The notes under the pieces are model-generated. The model had not been told where the DNA came from. It saw only the letters and a list, made by a program, of their open reading frames with translations, and did no database searches. This document shows, one piece after another, positions 51,218 to 62,540 of a stretch of DNA of 64,000 nt. The stretch comes from Chenopodium formosanum (Eukaryota; Streptophyta; Magnoliopsida; Caryophyllales; Amaranthaceae). Made by a program: the position numbers and the translations under genes. The DNA lies in the NCBI GenBank assembly GCA_024500155.1, contig CM044863.1, positions 10,781,501-10,845,500 of the forward strand, read 5' to 3'. Position 1 is the first letter of the stretch. Every line of letters begins with the position of its first letter.

Positions 51218-52951
51218 TGATGAAATTTCAAGCTTTTTTTTTTTTTTTTTTTTTTTTTTGGTATTTTTTGTACTTTTATTTTTCAAAATTAGCAAATAAT
51301 TTGTAGGTGAATTTATAAGTAAAATGATGATGAATGGCTAAATATTAGATAGTTGTCAAGTATATTTGCGGTCTTTTTTTTTTATGTAAGAAAAATTTGA
51401 TGATAAATGATAATAGAGAGATTTAAAGATATTGATATATGATATGATGTAATTTGTATGACGTGTAAATGAGTGGAAGGGAGATGGATTGACAATGTGG
51501 TTAATTTATCAATATTAACTTGTTAAGCATATGTTCTCAAATAACTTGTTAAGCATATCCTTTATGATGCTAAAGTTAGTTTATGGGAGAATTGTCCACC
51601 TTTCCATATACGACAATAAGATGGGGTTAGAGTAATTCATATTAATGTACTATTATAATTTTTCTCTTAAGAAAAAATTACCCCAAATGTATTACCGAGC
51701 CTACGTGAACTATATTTTTGTAAATAAGTTTTATTCCAACGCAAAACCGTAAATAAGTTTTTTAAAAGCTATATTTATGTAAATCATCCTATAAATTTTA
51801 CCAAACTATATTATTGATGAGATGCTAAAGGAATTAGAAATAGTGTTATACAAGGTTAGGTCTTGTGTATGTCATGCACAGTATATTTTAATTGTCATTA
51901 ATTAGTATTATGCTATTTAAAAAAAAAAAAATTCTAAAACTGTTGTGAATAAATTTTTACCAAAATATAGTTATTTTCTTCTTATTTCATATCTTTACAA
52001 AAATTTAAATATTGAATATCACGTAAAAGAGTTGTTTAGTACTTTAGTCAAATACTCAAATGAGTATTTTAGAACTATGTCTAATTAGGGGCAGATTTTC
52101 TAAGGGGATGGCCTGATCTGAGCCAATTATTATTAAGAAGAAAATAGAAAGAAAAAAAACCCCCAATTTGTAGCCCATTGGATTTAAAATTCGGAAACAC
52201 CTTACGCAATAAGTCTATTGTGCACCCTGCTCCATCTAGATTTTTTTACTAAATATTCAAAAGTATAGGCGTGGTGCAGTGTTCGGATTTTTTTTACTAA
52301 ATGTTTAAATTTTGCGAGTGTTCAGATTTTTTACTAAATGTTCAAAAGCATAGGAGTGGTATTCAGAAAATTGAACATACAAATTAATGAGAACAATCAA
52401 ATTAAGCGATCAAATTAATGAGAACAATCAAAACAATCTGGTAATCGATCATAATAGATTACGAATTAAATTGATCGAATTAACTTCAACAAATTCAATT
52501 GATATTAGAACAATGATTTTATCCATAAATTCATCTCAAAATCAAAAAATACATACAAATTAATGAGAACAACAAATTAATCAATCAAATTAAAGAGAAC
52601 AATAAAATAATCAGGTAATCGATCACGAATTGAAATCGATCATAATCGATTACGAATTGAAATCGATCAAATTAGCTTCTACAAATTCAATTGATAATAA
52701 AATAATGATTTCATCCATAAATTCATCTCAAAATCAAAGGATAAATTAATATTGATCACAATTAATTCATAATAACAAACCTGGATTGATATCTTCGGGA
52801 ATTTGAACTAGTTCCATCACGTTAAATGCAGAAGATTAATGGAAAAAATGAATGGGAAAAAAAAAATCAAAGAACAGAGGAGAGAGAAATAAGAATTTGA
52901 AAAAAAAAAAAAGAATGAAGTAAAATCAAGAAAGAAATAAAAAGAGATTAG

Positions 52952-52990
<39 letters not shown>

Positions 52991-53259
52991 AGAGAAAAAA
53001 GGAAACCAAAAAAAAAAAAAAAAAAAAAGGAGAAGTAAAGATGGCAGGAAGAAGAAGAAGAGAATGGAGTTGTGTTTCATTCATATAAGGCTACGATACG
53101 GTTTAGTAAGGGTACAACTATTTTAGATGGACTAAGGTCCATTGAAGAATTTGTACACCTTACTTACCATGTATTATTCCTCTATATGTTTTTACTTGAC
53201 ACAAAATCCAATGTGAGTTTGACATATGACAAATCATTGACCTATCTCTTAATACATAA
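51218..53259. other. Gene-free AT-rich spacer with low-complexity tracts and a 177-bp tandem duplication
   Basis: Begins with the leader and putative promoter of the orphan IPMS exon (poly-T near 51234-51260). 51300-52070 is plain AT-rich sequence. 52377-52738 is a duplication. 52850-53040 consists of A-rich purine tracts, including about 35 A residues near 52955-52988 and about 20 near 53009-53028. The Lys/Phe-rich frames across it are low-complexity artefacts. Confidence 0.6.
52377..52738. repeat. Tandem duplication, unit about 177 bp
   Basis: Copy 1 starts at 52377 and copy 2 at about 52554; both open with TACAAATTAATGAGAACAA and end with CATCTCAAAATCAAA. Copy 2 has a small internal expansion around the ATCGAT-rich part (AATCGATCACGAATTG and AATCGATCATAATCGA). 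The copies have diverged by scattered substitutions. Confidence 0.85.
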
Positions 53260-53584
53260 TTAGTTTTTGGGTTCGGGCGATGCCTCGAATTATTACCCTA
53301 CTGCCTAAACAAGAACAATTTGCGGATTCGGCAAAGCTTAAAAAGCAAAAATCAAAACCAACATCAGAAATTAAAATGAAAATTCAATCAATTCATATCA
53401 AAATTTCATTTTAACAAATACATTCTTCAAACCAAAAGACTTTTTGATTAGTAGGAGCAAAAAAAAGTTCGTTGAAAATTGATAAATGAGGAGTTTGGAG
53501 TGTTATGATGGAGAGGAAGATAAACAAGGAAACATTATATAAGTATGAGACTGAATGGAGAAGATTAACAAGAGTATCACATAG

Positions 53585-56500
53585 TGTAATACTCCGTATT
53601 TTTATGTATTTTTATAATGTATTTAAGTATGTATAAAGTATATTTTAAGGGCTCAAGTATTTTAATTAAATATTTTAAAGGGTTAAACTATTTTAACTAT
53701 AAGTTTTTATAAAAGTAAAATATATTTTGGGTCAAACGTTTATTAATTATTGGGCCTTATTTAAAATATTCTATGTAATCTAGTCCTACATACTCTTATT
53801 GGAATAACCCATTTAATTTAAATAAGCCCAACCCTTTATTTGAACCCTTATGGGTCAAATATTCCATACCTCAAGCCCATTTATTTATTGAGTCCAAACT
53901 TAAACCCTATTCTCTACTCTATAAATACCTCTCAAAACCCCAAAATTTTCCCACACAAGAGATCAAAAATCAGATTTGGGGTAAGTATTATTTTTGTAAC
54001 ACTCCAATAATTCTCTCTTTAAACCTGTGAGGACCCTGAACAATATTCAAGAGAATTATTGGCGTGCTACCGCCACGTGTTCAAACGTTAAGGCTTTTTC
54101 AGAAAATACAGCGGAAAAACTAAATCAATTATATATAAGTTTCAAAATCAATAACCAAAACCAAACTAAATCTTACAACTTGGAACCATTAAGGCCCTTA
54201 TTCAAAACTCAAACCAATAGAAATAGCACGAAAGTAAAGTTGAGTTTATATAACTTTAAAAGTAAATAACAATAAAAATAAGAAAAGCAACCAACACTCC
54301 ACTCAAGATCCCACCATCTAGAAACGGATGCTGCATGTGTAAGAACCTGGGGTTAATCTGCTCCCCAATATTACAAGTGTAAAAATTGGATCGTCACAGG
54401 GTCATTGAAAGGCGAAGGCCATGACCAAAGAAAGACACACAAAGCACGCAATCAGCAAAGCTGAGTACATACAAGCTGCAAAACATAAAAGGAATCCCTA
54501 ACATGCTACTAATAATCAATCATCACGCATCATTAGTTTATAGACTCGACACATGAATCAACTATTTATATTACTAAGACTCCATTAATTAATAATAGGT
54601 AAATCATTATTTTTAATCGTTGGATTAAGCAATAGACAAGGTTGTCCAACCCATGCTCCATTTGGAACATCAATAAAAGAAAAACCCCATGCCTCATTTC
54701 GGAAACATCAATAAACATCCAACAACCACGGGCGCGACTCCGTGACCGTAGTTAGTATGAGATCTCATCTAACTCCTAGTTTTTGAAAAGAAATATTTGA
54801 AATAAGAGACTCGTAGATCAGACGGCCTCAAGGAAAGTGCACAGCTAATACCCCGTGTACCCCAACCCCTGATTGTCATTACCCCAGATGTGCACAAATC
54901 CAGAGTTTTGTTGCTCATCCATCTTGCACTTTACGTGATTTACAAGTTTAGACTTGGTGATGACTCATTTGCAAAGCAATACAATCAATCCAATATCAAT
55001 TCAATCAAGTAAAGCAAACTTTCGATTTCAATTCCAATTCTTGATTTATTAGTGACAAGCAACATTTATTATTTATTCCTTTAACTACCTCGGTGTACAA
55101 ACACCTTAAGTGCATAAGGCACCCCCCAACTTTAACCTCGTCATATGAGACTTAAATTTCCTCCTTTACTCATTCTATCTCCATGATCAAGAACGAGTAA
55201 TAAATGAATCATTTCACCAACCACATACCTTTGCCTCTAAGCGCACCTTGCGTAATTAGAGTATAAACAACACTTGAAATATAGAATAGTGCACAATATA
55301 CGGAAATCACAATGTATAACCAAACAATTTAGCCCAGTCTTCTCTATACATGATACTAAGTTCTCGAACCGTCCTTAAACATGCATCTAAAAGCAAGGTT
55401 TTGTAACTCATACGTACCTTGAGTAAATGAATTGGTATGCCACTTTACTCACTAGAAATCACCTTCTATAAACTCCTCTCCTAAACCAAACAATGAGAAT
55501 TAAATTAATACCCAAGCAAATAAATTTACAGCAATACTAAACTACTTTAAAACCTCTTAAACTATCAAAATAAAGCTTTTAAATTGTTCCCTCTAGCCAA
55601 TAATAATGATATAACATCCCAACTATAAATTTATATGTCAAAATTATGAAAATATAGTGTATAACATGAAATTCCAGCAGCTTTAAAGTAGGTAAATAAA
55701 TCTGAAATTTTAGTTTAAGTATATAAAATAATCTCGTAAACAAGTATACTTGAAATAATTCTTATATAGTAAGTTAGTATGTTTAAAACCCAAAAATACA
55801 TCAATTTAACGAAATTAGAGCTTCAAAATAATAACTTTAAAATCTGAAAATTTATTCCTGATATTAGACTTTAAAGTTCAAAACTTTTTAATCATAAAAT
55901 ACCCACAAACATTATTTTATGAGATTAGAAGCATAAAAATATGAAATTAACACAATTTATACATAAAAATTGGAACTTTTATAATCTGAAAATTTATATA
56001 TAATCAAAATAATTACACTTTGATGTAATTTAAACATAGTATAATTATATAACTTGATTAGCACGTTTTCAAGCCCTAAAACATGAAGAATCAATGTTTA
56101 AACCCTAAATTATATAACATATATAATCTGAAATTTTGTATAATAAATTAAACATGTCAAAACTCATAAATTTATAATCTTTTATAATCCAAACATATTA
56201 TCAAACCATAATAATATAATTAGAACAAAATTTTAATTAAAAATTGAAACTTTAAACCATATAATAGGATAATAAAGCAAATAAAAAAAATAAAGGAAGA
56301 GAGGGAGGACAGGGGCGAACGGCAGCAGCAGGAGCGGCTGTAGGGTGGCGGCAGCAGGATGGGCGGCGGTGGTGTTCTCGGCAGCAGCAGCTTCAACTTG
56401 AGGTTTTGGAGCTTTTTTTTTTTGGTTGTGTGCGTGAAGGAGGAGAAGAGAGTGTGAGGGAATTTTTTTTTTTGTTTTCACGTGAAAGAAGAGGACGATG

Positions 56501-59065
56501 AGGGCTATTTTATTTGGGTTTTAGTTCTCTAATTCTATTAGGAGTAGAATTTGGGTAGTTTAGGCTTGAATAGGAATCAACTTTGGGCCAATATACTTAA
56601 AAAGGGAGTTATAATTAGACTAAAACTTAATGGTTTAGTAAAATCTTATTACTTTTACATCAAATAACTCATACTTGTAAAACTAAGATTAAAATATTTG
56701 TATAAATGATAAATAATTATATTAGAAAAATATGGGGGATTACAATTTTCCTTTATTTCTTTTTCTTATTCTTTTTCCCTTACTTTTTCTTTCCTTCTCC
56801 TTTCGTGTTTCATGCGTGAAACACCACCATGCTCAAGCCCAAGCTGCCACCTCACAGCCACATGCCATATCACCCAGGGCCGCCGGTCGACCAGCCACCG
56901 CCGGCGAACCACGGCCAGCCTAACCACCGAAAGCGGTGGTGCTTTTCTTTCTCTCTCTCCTCCTTGTTTTGAATCCTTGTTTTTATTTAATTTATGTATT
57001 ATATATTTTTAGGTATTGATTTTAATTGTTCAAACATGATTAGTATGTTTTATAAATATGTTTTAATGATTAAAGATTGTAAATTTTGGATTATAAAGTG
57101 TTTAATTTTCAGATTTTATAAAGTATTAAAAGTTAGGGTTTTAATTATAAAAGTGTTGATTTTAGGGTTCTAACTTGCAATTAATTTGGGGCTTTTATAT
57201 ATCTAGTGATTCTATGGATTAATTAAGCATAAAAGTGATGTTTTAATGAAGTTTTGAAGGGTTTTTAATTAATCTAAGATGCTGGAATTTTGCCTAAAGT
57301 CTTATTTTTGGTGTTTTATAAAAAGGGTGTAATTACCCATTAAAGAGGAGTTTAATTAAGGGTTTGTAAATAATTTTCAGATTATTATAAGTTATTTAAA
57401 GTAAATTTAAGTTGTTGGAAATTGTGTATACAAGGGTTCTTAATATAGTATTATTGTCCCTTTATGTAGGAGCATTGGTTCGGGAAGTGATGTAGTGTTT
57501 TCGGCCACTTTAAGGGCTTAATTGAGGTACGTACGCATGCTCACAAATTTATTAAGCATGTAGAAACATGCTAGGATTTATTTAATTGATTCCAAGTAGT
57601 GTCATGCTAGGAATTGGTTGGAATGGTTGAATTGAAATGAGATTGGTGATTGGAATTGGATTGATTGAATTGAGAATGGTTTTGGTGAATTATTTGTGAA
57701 GCATGATTGATTGAAATAAATTATTTATTGGAATTGGTGATATTGGAAAATTGTCATTGAACCATATTTTTATTATTGGCATGTTTGAAGGTTTATTTAA
57801 TTAAACTAAATGTTTAATTTGGTTTGGAATATTGAAAAGGAATTTCATTATGGTTCATATAATTTTTATTGATGCTATAAGCATGAGAAATGAGCTATTT
57901 AAGTGTCTTTGTACACGAGGATTAAATTATATTTTGGTGCCTTAGTGAACTTAAGGTGATTCTAACACCGAGGGATAGGATTTGTGGCGCACTATGCGTT
58001 TAAGGTGTCTTTGACACCGAGGTAGATTTAAAAAGGGTTCAACATTAAATATTATGTAGTCATTAATTATTCAAGAATTAAATTGCTATGTTTGATTGAT
58101 TGAATAATTATAATGATTGATTGTATTGTGGTTGAGAGTCATCACCAAATCTAATAATATGTAAGACAACGTAAAGTGAAAGAGATTACGCACCAAAATT
58201 TTTGGAACGTATATACCTTGAGTATGAACATATTGGGGGAGTTATGCGACTTTATATTTGACCATAACTTCTACTGGGAGTATAGGACGCTGTACTTTCC
58301 ATTTTTATTATGCGTAGGAATTCCGCCACTTACGAGTGGTTCTTTTATACTGGCACGGTTAGCTCCCGTGTTAGTACCCCCTTTATTTGGGCAGGTTAGG
58401 GGGAAACCCGTTCGATGCGTAATCAAGCTAAATAAATAATGTAGCTATGTATTAATTGGTTATTAAGTATGTTGTATGCTTGTAAACAGGTGCAACAAGG
58501 TAAGTTGTGTAATGATAGGGTGAAAGCATGTTAGTGTGCTTTATTTACGCTTATATACTCAGCATTGCTGATTGTGTGCTTGTATGTTTGTTTGGCCTTG
58601 TCTTTAGCTTGGCCTTATGATGACCCATTTTTAATGGAGAGTAGTGAAAACAAGTAGAGACAAGCTTTTCAGGTGATGAAGCATATCCATGATAGGCATG
58701 AGTGAAGAGCGAATCATGCTTAGTTTTCATAGAAATTTGATGTGTTTTATTGCTTTGATATTGTATATTTATTTATACTTGTGAGACTAACGCAAAGGTT
58801 TTGGTATTGCTCGGTTTTAATAAGGGCCTACAATGGTTCCAAGTTGTAGGTTGACTTCGTTTTACTTTGGTTTGACTTTACTTTCGTTTGGTTGACTTTT
58901 TAAGTTGATTTGTTTGAATGTTTTTAAAGATAGTCTTCCGCTATGTGTCTTTGATACTCGCCTTAGCCGTTTTTACAGTGGCGGTAATGTCTTAGATTTT
59001 CCTATTTTGAGTTTTAAAAGAGCAAAACATGTATTTTAAAGAAAAGGAATTTCTAGGGTGTTACA
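53585..59065 (+). mobile_element. Solo LTR A (about 2.7 kb), itself interrupted by solo LTR B
   Basis: Starts TGTAATACTCCG (53585) and ends GGGTGTTACA (59065), flanked by a perfect 5-bp target duplication CATAG (53580-53584 and 59066-59070). After removing the nested insertion (53995-56749) it is about 2.73 kb. A TATA box (TATAAAT, 53920-53926) lies about 335 bp in. There are no gag or pol frames, and no second direct copy was found, so it is taken as a solo LTR of an unidentified family. A short TG...CA-bounded element of another kind is possible. Confidence 0.75.
53995..56744 (-). mobile_element. Solo LTR B (2.75 kb), reverse orientation, nested in LTR A
   Basis: On the minus strand it starts TGTAATCCCCCATA (56744) and ends GGAGTGTTACA (53995). 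It is flanked by the 5-bp duplication ATTTT (53990-53994 and 56745-56749). Length 2750 bp, close to LTR A. Shared blocks occur at matching places in opposite orientation: TACAACTTGGAACCATT, GCTGAGTA, CACTTTACG, CCTCGGTGT near GACACCTTAA, and a GC-rich patch near the 5' end (56320-56400 and 56870-56940). The two copies are well diverged. The central GC-rich part hints at an old coding or structured leader but no domain is recognisable. Confidence 0.78.
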
Positions 59066-59439
59066 CATAGAGCCACATAATGTATCAAATTTTAATTGGA
59101 GGTAAATAGGTAAATAAACTTTTTTTAAGAGTATAAAAAAATCTTCACACTGTTCATAAGAGTATTTTTCCACTTTTTATAAGGTAGGGATATCAAGAAA
59201 AAAAAAATTCTATATAAACAATACTACAGTACTATGTTCTTCATTTTTACAAAATTAGGCAGTTAGCAATTGTACTACATTATTCTCTACTCATAATTGT
59301 TATCTATTATTTATTTTATTTTCACTTGTATCTGACTTAAGGAGTATATAGAATATGAACTAATTTTTTTTTTTTTTTTTCTGAAAGAATATGAACTAAT
59401 ATTATACAAATGGGTTTTCTTTTTATTATTTAATATAGG

Positions 59440-60050
59440 AAAAATTGTCAAAAATAATACTTTCTCCGTTTTTTAATAGTTGCAACAGTTTGATTTTTAC
59501 ACTATTCATGTATTTCGCTTTTGACTAGCTTTGATGGTTTATACTTAAGTAAAAATATAGTCATGTGGGATCTTGTTAGATTCGTCTCGACTTATACAAT
59601 TTTAATATCAAATGTTTATAATTTTTACATGTTGGGAATTAAAGATATTAACGATTGAAAACATGCATCGGCAAGCGTGAAAAGAGAAAAGTTGCAACTA
59701 TAAAAAAACAGAGGAAGTACAAAGTTTGAGCAGTCCGCCTAAAACAAGTTAATCTTTTAATTATTTTTGAATAATACAAACTTTGAGGGATATCCGCTTT
59801 AAATAAGTTAAAACCGGTTATTTACCTCATGAACAGGTTATATGGAACGCATAACATTGTATATTTTTTTAAAAACTATTAAATAACTTTATGCGATAAA
59901 TAAAAAAAATTAACCGGCTAAATAATTTGTAGGTAAAATAACTTGTTTAAAGCGGATATCCTTCAAAGTTTGTATTATTCAAAAATAATTCAAAGATTGA
60001 CTTGTTTTTAGCAGACCGCTCAAAGTTTGTATTATTTTTGACAATTTTTT
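59440..60050. mobile_element. Fold-back (long inverted repeat) element interrupted by a Stowaway MITE
   Basis: The left arm starts AAAAATTGTCAAAAATAATAC (59440) and the right arm ends with its reverse complement (60029-60050). Matching continues inward through AAGTTTGAGCAGTCCGCC, TTTTTGAATAATACAAACTT and GGATATCCGCTTTAAA, leaving a short AT-rich centre near 59830-59930. Subtracting the nested MITE gives about 350 bp. The target duplication was not clear. Confidence 0.75.
59460..59717. mobile_element. Stowaway MITE nested in the fold-back element
   Basis: Starts CTTTCTCCGTTTTTTAATAG and ends CTATAAAAAAACAGAGGAAG, with TA on each side (59458-59459 and 59718-59719). Removing it restores continuity of the host arm with the opposite arm, which supports both the boundaries and the order of insertion. 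Length 258 bp. Confidence 0.85.
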
Positions 60051-60199
60051 CAATATAATATATGGAATAATATTCTATATCTACTTTTAAGAAAAAGAAT
60101 AAGGTTAAACTATTTTATATTGTTATTAGTGTCTACTAAGGCTTAAGTTTAGAAATTAAACTCTAATTCGCCCTCCGAAAGAAAATTGTCAAGATCCGC

Positions 60200-60368
60200 C
60201 ACTGGTCGAATGATTGCTTTTTAAAACAATTGGTAATTAGCAATCGATTATCATCTTAACGGTCGGTAATTAGACCGTTTTTTAAATCATTTGCTAATAT
60301 TTCATTTTATCGATTGATTTGACGTCCATCGTTAATATTGATCACTTAAAACGCATTTTCTTACAGTG
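60200..60368. mobile_element. Possible CACTA-like short element
   Basis: The right end, read inward on the minus strand, is CACTGTAAGAAAATGCG, which resembles plant CACTA termini. The left end is CACTGGTCGAATG. Interior arms show partial complementarity (GGTCGGTAATTAGACCG). No 3-bp target duplication is visible, so the call is weak. Confidence 0.35.
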
Positions 60369-62149
60369 GTCTTTGATCGTATGGGTAATTTTTAATTTTC
60401 AAAGACAAAATTGATGTATCTTTTTTATTTCTTACTATTAATCAAAGAAGTATGTATATTCATATATAGGCTTTTTTTCCTAATTCAATAATTATTATTG
60501 TCAAGTATATGAAGATTATATATATTCTTAAAAAACAGATTATCAAAGTTTGCATATTTTAAAGTAATTATATGTTGCCAAAACACATATTTATTGTAGT
60601 TGCATATCCATCCATCTATAGAATGTAAAAGATCTTTACTTATTTTATGCAATTAACTATGACAATTATTGTTGTATATAATAATTTCCTAAAATATAAA
60701 AGTTTTATAAAAGATTTTTATGTAAAAAAAAAAAAATTAAGGACACACCAGAAATTGACACGTGTCATTGCTAGTGTGTCTTTTAGTATATAGTTATTGA
60801 TTGATACGTGGGTGTACGGTACCCCTAGAGTTATAACTGTCATTTCACAATTAATTTGCTTGCATGTAATATCTAGAGGTTTCATTCTTACATAATTTTT
60901 CTATTCTTTTTTCTCTCTTCCTTTCTTCTTTCTCTCTTTTCCTGCATGTCTTCAATTTTCAGAATTTTTCAGCTACATTTTTTATATATATTTTGCTTTG
61001 GATTTGTTTATTGTCTTCGATTTTCAATTGTTTGCTTCAGATTTGTTTACAGTATTAACAATGTTGGAATATACGTAAATTTTCTATCTCCTTTTTAATG
61101 TATTCAACAATGGTGGAATCTAGGTGAATTTTATTTTATGTTTTTTGCTCATTATATTTTGCTCAATTTCTTCTTGCCTCTTTCTTTCACCATTATATAG
61201 TTCATTTTTATGGGTTTTTTATTCAAAACAAAGCTAACTTTTGTGAAGGTGATAACAATGGAGACATCATCTAGGTAGTTTCGCTTTGATTTTTTCTTTT
61301 ATGATTTCATATTTATTAGCAAATTTGAGTTAGAATCGCAAATTTGCTTTAAACAACTATTTTTAAGCCGTTTAATCAACAAATAAGCAAATAGTTTTTG
61401 CTCATTTGTTGATTAAATGAGCAAAACATTATTTGAAACATCGTCGTCTTCGTCATCAATGGTATTGCGAATAGCTCTACGAAACTTCACGAACCATCAT
61501 CGTCTTCCTTTTCTTTGTAATTTAATCTGCTGCAATCCCATTTATTAAAATTCAATTAAACAAAGATTTAAGAAATTAAAATGAAAATTTGTGATCTGGG
61601 GCTAATTTAATTTCTGAGAAAAATAAATAAATTAATGTATAAGTTGCTGAGAACACTTAAATTGAGGGGTGAGTTGAAGAAGTTCTACTCATCTTGAAAT
61701 TTGTGATTTGGGTTGAAGGTGGAGTTAAATGTGAAGAATTGTTTGCATAATTAGCGTTTTAATGGAGGGAATGTTGGAATGTAGGTGAATATTGAAGGTT
61801 TTTGAGAGGTGGAACTGTGTGTGTGCAGATTTTACGAGGTGAACGGAGGAGAATAGTCGGAGAAGGCACGATTATTTGATTTTGGGCTTGAATTTCCATA
61901 ATTGAAGGATAAAGAGTGGTGAGGGCACTGGGGGGGGAGGAAGGTGGAGCCAAAGTCAAAGAGGGTGAGGGGAGGAGGAAGATGATTGAGAAATTACGAA
62001 TATAACACCGGGAGCACCTTGCTTAAGGTACTGCCAGGAGTATATAACAGGAGATGGAGAGGAATAAGAAATGGCTTAACGAAATAACAACCTAATTATT
62101 AAAGACTACTTATTTTTTCGTATATATATAGGTGTGTTCTATTCGCCTA

Positions 62150-62540
62150 AATTTCAATTAAAAATAAGATAAGTTTAGGAAAGATAAGCTTTGTTATCCA
62201 CATCGGCCTCTTAAGTCGGCTAAGTGGAGAGTTGCTTTTGACCGCGTGAACATCCACCGCCCACTTGACATACTCGCCACGTGGCACCAGCTTGGGAATT
62301 TTTATTAATATCCAAGCGTAACTCATTCTTAAGGTACGATTTAATATCTCTCTCTCTCTCTCTAAAACTATCTCTCACCTCTTCTCTTACTCAACCTGTT
62401 ACTGACTTTAACATCGGAATGGTTATCACCGAATAAACCCCCGAATTAGCTAATCTATATTGGCTGTGCAGGTATCCAGTTTGACGATAAACCTTTACCA
62501 ACCCCAAACATCAGTAGTCAGAGCTCACCTGAAACAAGTG
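62150..62540 (+). mobile_element. LTR-retrotransposon-like remnant (low confidence)
   Basis: CTCTCTCT followed by TATCTCTCACCTCTTCTC, then TTACTGACTTTAACATCGGA and TGTGCAGGTATCC resemble the R/U5 end of some plant gypsy LTRs, which often carry TGACTT-x-AGCATCGGAG. Upstream are ACATCGGCC and AAGTCGGC words. The ends and any target duplication were not found. Confidence 0.35.

Larger units (their letters stand above)
53260..59190 (-). mobile_element. Helitron interrupted by nested LTR elements
   Basis: The minus-strand 5' end TCCCTACCTTATAAAAAG lies at 59190 and matches the start of the 36063-36426 Helitron. The 3' end at 53289-53260 has a hairpin TTCGAGGC-ATC-GCCCGAA with the same ATC loop, then eight bases and CTAA. 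The flanks are A (53259) and T (59191). The Helitron body is 53260-53584 plus 59071-59190, about 445 bp; the rest is a later insertion. Only a single looped hairpin with one bulge survives, so the 3' end is less certain than the 5' end. Confidence 0.65.

Noticed and set aside
52817..53080. Phe-rich open frame on the minus strand
   Set aside because: It is the translation of A-rich homopolymer tracts, with no start context or homology.
56233..56923. Ala/Pro-rich short frames in the GC-rich centre of the LTR complex
   Set aside because: They come from GC-rich trinucleotide-like sequence in the LTRs; no signal, domain or conserved frame between the two copies was found.
53995..59065. A single 5-kb fold-back transposon with TGTAACAC ends
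   Set aside because: The outer flanks do not match each other for that interval; instead two independent 5-bp duplications (CATAG outside, ATTTT inside) show nested LTRs in opposite orientation.
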